This document shows positions 14,954 to 19,431 of a stretch of 19,431 nt of DNA, one piece after another. Location: assembly GCA_964403185.1 (NCBI GenBank), contig CAYOFK010000034.1:1-19431 (forward strand). Direction: 5' to 3'. The stretch comes from CAYOFK01 sp964403185. GTDB lineage: Bacteria > Bacteroidota > Bacteroidia > Bacteroidales > VadinHA17. The position numbers and the translations under genes were made by a program. Within the stretch, counting starts at the first letter, position 1, and each line of letters starts with the position of its first letter. The notes under the pieces are model-generated. The model was given only the letters and a program-made list of their open reading frames with translations. It was not told the origin of the DNA and ran no database searches.

Positions 14954-16618
14954 ATGAGCAGAAAAATATTTGTCATAGGAGTGGATTATGGGACCGATTC
15001 GGTACGCAGTGTTATCTATGATACTTCCGATGGATCTGAAATAGCAAGCTCAGTATTTGAATTTCCACGCTGGAAGGACCGTCTGTTTTGTGATCCTAAA
15101 AAAAACACCTTCCGGCAACATCCCCTGGATTATGTTGAAGGACTTGAATTTACCATCAGGGAACTGGTCTCAAAACTTAAAGGACGCGATGTCTCAAGTA
15201 TTGTGGCCATGTCTTTTGACACAACCGCCTCAACTCCCGTAGCTGTAAATGCAGACGGGATACCGCTGTCTTTGACCCGGGGTTTTGAAGAAAATCCGAA
15301 TGCCATGTTCATCCTGTGGAAAGACCATTCGGCAATTCGGGAGGCTGAAGAAATAAATCAACTGGCAAAATCCTGGAGTGGTGAGGACTTTACCAGATAC
15401 TCGGGCGGGGTCTATTCACCTGAGTGGTTTTGGGCTAAAGTGTTGCATGTTTTAAGAGTGGATGATGGTGTCAGGAGGAATGCCGTTTCCTGGGTCGAAC
15501 ACTGTGACTGGATGCCCGCCCTGCTTACCGGAAATACCAATCCCTTGAATATGAAGCGATCAAGGTGTGCTGCAGGCCATAAAGCCATGTGGAACGAGAG
15601 TTATAACGGACTGCCATCAGAGGAGTTTCTGACAAGACTGGACCCTTTACTTTTGGGGATCAGGGGGAAATTATATACGGAAACACATACTACTGAAGTT
15701 GCAGCTGGAACTTTGACAAAGGAATGGGCTGAGAGATTAGATCTTCATCCCGGAGTGGTAATAGGAGTAGGAGCCATTGATGCCCATATGGGAGCTGTTG
15801 GCGCTGAAGTGAAACCCGGTTATATGTGCAAGGTGCTTGGAACATCCACATGTGATCTCCTGGTCGCCCCGGGGGAAGCGTTCGGTGAAACTATAGTTCA
15901 TGGGATCTGTGGCCAGGTGGATGGTTCCATTATACCCGGTATGATTGGACTGGAAGCGGGACAATCTGCCTTTGGAGATGTTTATGCCTGGTTCAGGGAT
16001 CTGCTCATGTGGCCTTTGGAACATTTCAGCATGTCGGAGGAAAAGGACTGTGACAGTTTTAAAGAGAGAACAGAAGAAAACCTGATCCGGAAGTTGTCTG
16101 AAATGGCCGAAAAAGTGGATCCAGAGGAATCTTCTGTACTTGCAGTGGACTGGTTTAACGGGCGCCGGACTCCTGATGCCAACCCTTTAGTAAAGGGGGC
16201 CATTACCGGATTGACACTTGGCTCAGATGCTCCGGCCATCTTCAGGGCCCTGGTCGAATCCACGGCCTATGGTTCAAAGATGATCATTGAGCGGTTCAGG
16301 TCGGAAGGTATTGAGATTAAGGGCATCATTGCTATGGGTGGCATTGCGAAAAAATCACCCTTTGTTATGCAGGTGCTTGCAGATGTTTTAAACATGCCCA
16401 TTCAGGTTGTGAGGGCTGAACAGGCTTGCGCCCTGGGCTCTGCCATGGCCGCCTCGGTGGTTGGAGGAGTTCATTTTAGCCTGCAGGATGCCCAGATAGC
16501 CATGGGAAATGGTATTGAGACCGGGTATTTTCCGGATCCCCAAAATGTTGAAATCTATAAAAAGACCTATACCCTGTATGGGAAATTTAACTCTTTTATT
16601 AATGAAGTATCTGCATAA
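14954..16618 (+). CDS. araB: Ribulokinase (FGGY family)
   Basis: Ribulokinase phosphorylates L-ribulose with ATP to L-ribulose 5-phosphate in the cytoplasm, the second step of L-arabinose breakdown. The 554-residue length fits AraB and is longer than xylulokinases and glycerol kinases. The first phosphate loop FVIGVDYGTDSVRSVIYDT carries the ribulokinase-type TDSVR. Other segments include MSFDTTASTPVAVNADGIPL, WVEHCDWMPALLTG, the mid-protein LGTSTCDLL, GLEAGQSAFGDVYAWFRDLL, and the C-terminal nucleotide-binding AMGGIAKKSPFVMQVLADVL followed by EQACALGSAMAA. It is 36 bp behind the symporter gene and probably cotranscribed. The isomerase AraA and epimerase AraD are not in the window. Confidence 0.93.
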   Translation: MSRKIFVIGVDYGTDSVRSVIYDTSDGSEIASSVFEFPRWKDRLFCDPKKNTFRQHPLDYVEGLEFTIRELVSKLKGRDVSSIVAMSFDTTASTPVAVNADGIPLSLTRGFEENPNAMFILWKDHSAIREAEEINQLAKSWSGEDFTRYSGGVYSPEWFWAKVLHVLRVDDGVRRNAVSWVEHCDWMPALLTGNTNPLNMKRSRCAAGHKAMWNESYNGLPSEEFLTRLDPLLLGIRGKLYTETHTTEVAAGTLTKEWAERLDLHPGVVIGVGAIDAHMGAVGAEVKPGYMCKVLGTSTCDLLVAPGEAFGETIVHGICGQVDGSIIPGMIGLEAGQSAFGDVYAWFRDLLMWPLEHFSMSEEKDCDSFKERTEENLIRKLSEMAEKVDPEESSVLAVDWFNGRRTPDANPLVKGAITGLTLGSDAPAIFRALVESTAYGSKMIIERFRSEGIEIKGIIAMGGIAKKSPFVMQVLADVLNMPIQVVRAEQACALGSAMAASVVGGVHFSLQDAQIAMGNGIETGYFPDPQNVEIYKKTYTLYGKFNSFINEVSA

Positions 16619-16663
16619 TCATATTAATCTGAATTGGTTTCCTGATAAGGGATGGTAATTGAT

Positions 16664-16795
16664 GGGGCTGTATCAAAAATCAGATTACATATCATTCCTG
16701 CGAAAGCAGGAATCCATAAGAGTCTGATTTTCAAATTACAATGATTCCGTATCAAGTACGGAACGATGCTATTAGGTTGCTTTTGAGACAGCCCC
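16664..16795 (+). mobile_element. MITE-like element, copy C (132 bp)
   Basis: This is full length and the most diverged copy. The left end reads GGGGCTGTATCAAAAA (two changes) while the right end CTTTTGAGACAGCCCC is perfect. The ATTCCTGC-gaaa-GCAGGAAT stem-loop is intact, and the second has GGAACGAT in place of GGAATGAT. It lies 45 bp after the araB stop and separates araB from the GH127 gene. The outer flanks AATTGAT and TCCAATT are partly inverted copies of each other. Confidence 0.8.
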
Positions 16796-16863
16796 TCCAA
16801 TTGTATGAGAGCAATAAGGTATTCTTATAATATTTATTTCAAATCCGAATTGACGTTAATTAT

Positions 16864-18864
16864 ATGAAAACTTTCATGAAGACACTGAATAAAATAATTT
16901 TTATCACAAGCATACTGATCTTCTCAGCATGTAAGCCAACAAAAGTTAAGAAACCGGATTATCCCATTCAGCCTGTACCATTTACCTCGGTGAGGCTGAC
17001 TGATGCGTTCTGGGCGCCACGAATCCATAAAAACCATGAAGTGACCATTCCAATTGCTTTTAAACAATCGGAAGAAACAGGCAGGATTAAGAACTTTAAG
17101 ATAGCAGGAGGTCTTGAGACGGGAGAATTTTGCTCCAAGTATCCATTTGACGATTCAGATGTCTTTAAGATCATTGAGGGAGCCAGTTATTCACTCCGGA
17201 CAAATCCGGATCCCAAACTGAATGATTACCTGGATTCCCTGATCGGGTATATTGCAGAAGCCCAGGAGGAGGATGGCTATCTTTATACCTACAGAACCAT
17301 TATGGGGGATGATTCCCACCCCTGGATCGGCAGCAACCGGTGGGAGAAAACCCACCTGCACAGCCACGAACTTTATAACATTGGTCATATGTACGAAGCT
17401 GCTGTCGCACATTACCAGGCCACAGGCAAAACAAGCTTGCTGGATGTGGCCATCAAATCAGCAGATCTGGTGTATGAGGATTTTGGCTGGGGCAAACTTG
17501 AAGACTATCCCGGCCACCAGGAAATCGAGATCGGACTGATTAAACTCTACCGTGTAACGGGGGAAGAAAAGTATTTGAACCTGGCAAAATTTTTCCTGGA
17601 TGTGAGAGGGAAGGGAGAAGCTTATAACCAGGCCCATGAACCGGTGGTGGAACAGGATAAGGCAGTAGGACACGCAGTACGTGCAGCATACATGTACTCA
17701 GGCATGGCCGATGTTGCGGCTTTGACAAATGACAGGTCCTATAGCGATGCCATTATGAAGATCTGGGAAAATATTGTGCACTATCAGATATATATTACCG
17801 GCGGCATTGGGGCCACAGGGGGGAATGAAGGATTTTCCGAGCCCTATGCGCTTCCGAATATATCGGCCTACTGTGAAACCTGTGCCTCCATTGCCAATGT
17901 CTTCTGGAATTACCGGATGTTCCTTCAGGAAGGCCATGAAAAATTTTATGATGTACTGGAACGGACTCTGTATAACGGTGTGTTGTCAGGTGTATCCCTG
18001 ACCGGTGACCTGTTCTTTTACCCCAATCCCCTGGCCTCTGCCGGACAATACAAACGTCAGGAGTGGTTTGGCTGTGCCTGTTGCCCCTCAAATATTTCCA
18101 GGTTTGTACCTTCTTTACCCGGCTATATTTACGCCACTTCTGAAGACGGGATCTATGTAAACCTGTATGCTGCAAATGAGGCCAAAGTTGATGTCAGGGG
18201 AAATTCAGTTAAAGTTGTCATGGAAACCTTATTTCCCTGGGATGGCCAGGTAGATATAGATCTGGATCCGGATGAGGAGAAACGGTTTACACTGATGCTG
18301 AGAGTGCCGGGTTGGGCCCGGAATGAAGCCATTCCCGGTGGTCTTTACAATTTTATGGAAAGAAATAATGATCCTGTGCAAATCACTGTAAATGGAAAAA
18401 TGCTTCCGGTGGATGAATCCTCCGGGTATATCCGGATTAATAGAAAGTGGAAAAAAGGAGATCGTATTTCACTGAACCTGCCCATGCCTGTGAGGCGAAT
18501 TATGGCGCATGAAAAGATTGAAAGCAATACCGGGAGATTTGCCATCCAGCGCGGTCCTTTGGTTTATTGCCTGGAATGGCTGGACCAACCTGATCATCGG
18601 GTATTTAACCTGATGGGGAATAAAGAAAGTGTGTTTTCAACGGAGTTCGATTCAACCATGCTGGGGGGAATACAGAAGATCTGGTTTGAAGGCCTGCACT
18701 TTTCAAAAGATGAGACTGGTAATTTCCGTCACAATCGGGCTGTTGTTACCGCCATTCCATATTACGTATGGGCCAACCGTGAACCCGGGGAAATGATGGT
18801 GTGGATCCCCTTTGAGGAAAAGGCTGTGGAAGAAAATATGGCTTTATACCTGAAAGAGAAGTGA
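16864..18864 (+). CDS. GH127 beta-L-arabinofuranosidase lipoprotein (DUF1680)
   Basis: GH127 enzymes such as HypBA1 of Bifidobacterium longum release L-arabinose from beta-linked arabinofuranosides using a Zn-bound Cys nucleophile. This 666-residue protein has a lipoprotein signal (lipobox FSA-C23), placing it in the envelope. The GH127 start SVRLTDAFWAPRI is followed by the (alpha/alpha)6 barrel, including GYLYTYR and EIEIGLIKLYRVTGEEKYLNLAKFF. The presumed acid/base is Glu322 (in GGNEGFSEPY). Zinc ligands are Glu338 and Cys340 in YCETCASI and Cys406-Cys407 in GCACCPSNISR; Cys406 corresponds to the nucleophile Cys417 of HypBA1. An extra Cys404 precedes them. C-terminal beta domains follow (MLRVPGWA, FAIQRGPLVYCLEW). 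It fits with the upstream symporter and kinase as an arabinose-release step. Confidence 0.92.
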   Translation: MKTFMKTLNKIIFITSILIFSACKPTKVKKPDYPIQPVPFTSVRLTDAFWAPRIHKNHEVTIPIAFKQSEETGRIKNFKIAGGLETGEFCSKYPFDDSDVFKIIEGASYSLRTNPDPKLNDYLDSLIGYIAEAQEEDGYLYTYRTIMGDDSHPWIGSNRWEKTHLHSHELYNIGHMYEAAVAHYQATGKTSLLDVAIKSADLVYEDFGWGKLEDYPGHQEIEIGLIKLYRVTGEEKYLNLAKFFLDVRGKGEAYNQAHEPVVEQDKAVGHAVRAAYMYSGMADVAALTNDRSYSDAIMKIWENIVHYQIYITGGIGATGGNEGFSEPYALPNISAYCETCASIANVFWNYRMFLQEGHEKFYDVLERTLYNGVLSGVSLTGDLFFYPNPLASAGQYKRQEWFGCACCPSNISRFVPSLPGYIYATSEDGIYVNLYAANEAKVDVRGNSVKVVMETLFPWDGQVDIDLDPDEEKRFTLMLRVPGWARNEAIPGGLYNFMERNNDPVQITVNGKMLPVDESSGYIRINRKWKKGDRISLNLPMPVRRIMAHEKIESNTGRFAIQRGPLVYCLEWLDQPDHRVFNLMGNKESVFSTEFDSTMLGGIQKIWFEGLHFSKDETGNFRHNRAVVTAIPYYVWANREPGEMMVWIPFEEKAVEENMALYLKEK

Positions 18865-18895
18865 TGGATCTATTTGCCTTCCTACAATCAGACCT

Positions 18896-19027
18896 GGGGC
18901 TGTCTCAAAAGTCAGATTACATATCATTCCAGCGAAAGCAGGAATCCATAAGAGCCTGATTTTCACATTACAAAGATTCCGTATCAAGTACGGAATGATG
19001 CCATTAGGTTGCTTTTGAGACAGCCCC
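18896..19027 (+). mobile_element. MITE-like element, copy D (132 bp)
   Basis: Both 16-bp ends are perfect, and the body differs from copy A at only a few positions; one of these (ATTCCAGC for ATTCCTGC) weakens the first stem. It lies 31 bp after the GH127 stop and 48 bp from the stop of the convergent PqqB-like gene. The immediate flanks GACCT and AGGTC extend the inverted repeat by five more bases. Confidence 0.85.
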
Positions 19028-19075
19028 AGGTCATGACCTCACTGTACAGTATTCCGGCAGCATACAAAATCAGAC

Positions 19076-19431
19076 TTACAGAGGGATGATCTGGCCTTCA
19101 AATGCAATTTTGAATCCATTTTTAACAACCACTTTATATGCTTCGCTGGTTTCCTGAAGAACCGGATTGGTATGGTTGAAATGAATGAAATGGATCTTTG
19201 AACGGTCTTCCGGATCCAGTTTATCAAAGACATCCATGCTATGTGAAATGGTAGGGTGGGGGATCTTTGACATGTTTCTTCCGGGCAATTCTTCCCCGCT
19301 GAAAAAAGTGCCGTCAATAAAGGCATGATCAGTACCTTCAACCTCTTTAAGAATATCCGGACCCCAGGTTTCCCACCGGTCAATATCGGGAACATACAGC
19401 AAGGTTTTTTCCGGTCCCCTGATACGGACTC
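19076..19431 (-). CDS. PqqB-like MBL-fold protein, C-terminal part
   Basis: The frame is open to the window's right edge, so only the last about 118 residues are seen and the true start is outside. The segment matches PqqB-like metallo-beta-lactamase-fold proteins: TLLYVPDIDRWETWG, then DHAFIDGTFFSGEELPGRNM, the IPHPTISHSM stretch, and IHFIHFNHTNPVL with metal-ligand-type His. PqqB proper acts as a hydroxylase on the PqqA-derived peptide in pyrroloquinoline quinone synthesis. No pqqA, pqqC, pqqD or pqqE is visible, and stand-alone homologues are common in Bacteroidota, so a PQQ role should not be assumed. It is convergent with the GH127 gene. Confidence 0.8.
   Translation of the reverse strand, partial: VRIRGPEKTLLYVPDIDRWETWGPDILKEVEGTDHAFIDGTFFSGEELPGRNMSKIPHPTISHSMDVFDKLDPEDRSKIHFIHFNHTNPVLQETSEAYKVVVKNGFKIAFEGQIIPL

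Noticed and set aside
19039..19395. 118-codon minus-strand frame overlapping the PqqB-like gene
   Set aside because: It is another frame of the same region without family motifs; the PqqB-like frame continues through the window edge and carries the recognisable segments.
1..19431. CRISPR array, tRNA, rRNA or riboswitch
   Set aside because: No regularly spaced short repeats with unique spacers, no tRNA cloverleaf with a T-arm GTTCRA-type core, and no recognisable riboswitch core were seen on reading both strands by eye. A covariance scan could still find a weak candidate.

Overview
This window looks like a chromosomal segment of a free-living or gut-type member of the Bacteroidota, probably Bacteroidales/Marinilabiliales. 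The evidence is moderate GC with A+T-rich spacers, no obvious Shine-Dalgarno sequences before the genes, a few TAnnTTTG-like -7 promoter motifs, and typical Bacteroidota families: bTHX, GH20 and GH127 lipoproteins, a large DUF5117/DUF4953-type metalloprotease, SiaC/DUF1987, and a stand-alone PqqB-like protein. The genus cannot be fixed from the sequence alone.

Layout. Positions 1-98 hold the 3' end of an M24 aminopeptidase (Xaa-Pro type). About 730 bp without a convincing gene follow, carrying small hairpins and a 22-bp direct repeat. Next come a ribosomal protein bTHX homologue with a long Lys/Glu/Ala/Pro tail (832-1329) and a membrane-anchored reductive-dehalogenase-like corrinoid/Fe-S protein (1363-2718). 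A repeat-rich spacer (2719-3129) precedes a large membrane protein that appears to join an ECF-type S-like part, an EcfT-like part and a THEP1-type P-loop NTPase in one chain (3130-4833). The aat gene (N-end rule) lies on the minus strand. A secreted isochorismatase-like/DsrE-like pair (5906-7002), a GH20 hexosaminidase lipoprotein, a secreted zinc metalloprotease and a SiaC-like phosphoprotein follow, then rlmN on the minus strand. The right-hand part is an L-arabinose module: an SSS-family symporter, ribulokinase and a GH127 beta-L-arabinofuranosidase lipoprotein. A PqqB-like MBL-fold gene runs off the right edge on the minus strand.

How the genes fit together. The clearest pathway is arabinose use: GH127 would release arabinose from glycans outside the cytoplasm, the symporter would import sugar with Na+, and ribulokinase would phosphorylate ribulose derived from it. 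The isomerase and the epimerase are not in the window. GH20 and the metalloprotease fit a glycan- and protein-scavenging lifestyle. The other genes are housekeeping functions (aat, rlmN, bTHX) with no evident shared pathway.

The most striking non-genic structure is a family of four intergenic elements of about 132 bp (one shortened to 72 bp) with 16-bp terminal inverted repeats GGGGCTGTCTCAAAAG and two internal stem-loops. All four sit just 3' of plus-strand genes and in the same orientation. A second family of small REP-like hairpins occurs at 162-204 and 2955-3040. The best candidates for something undescribed are the one-chain ECF-like/THEP1 protein, the tailed bTHX, the TM-anchored reductive dehalogenase homologue, and the MITE-like repeat family.
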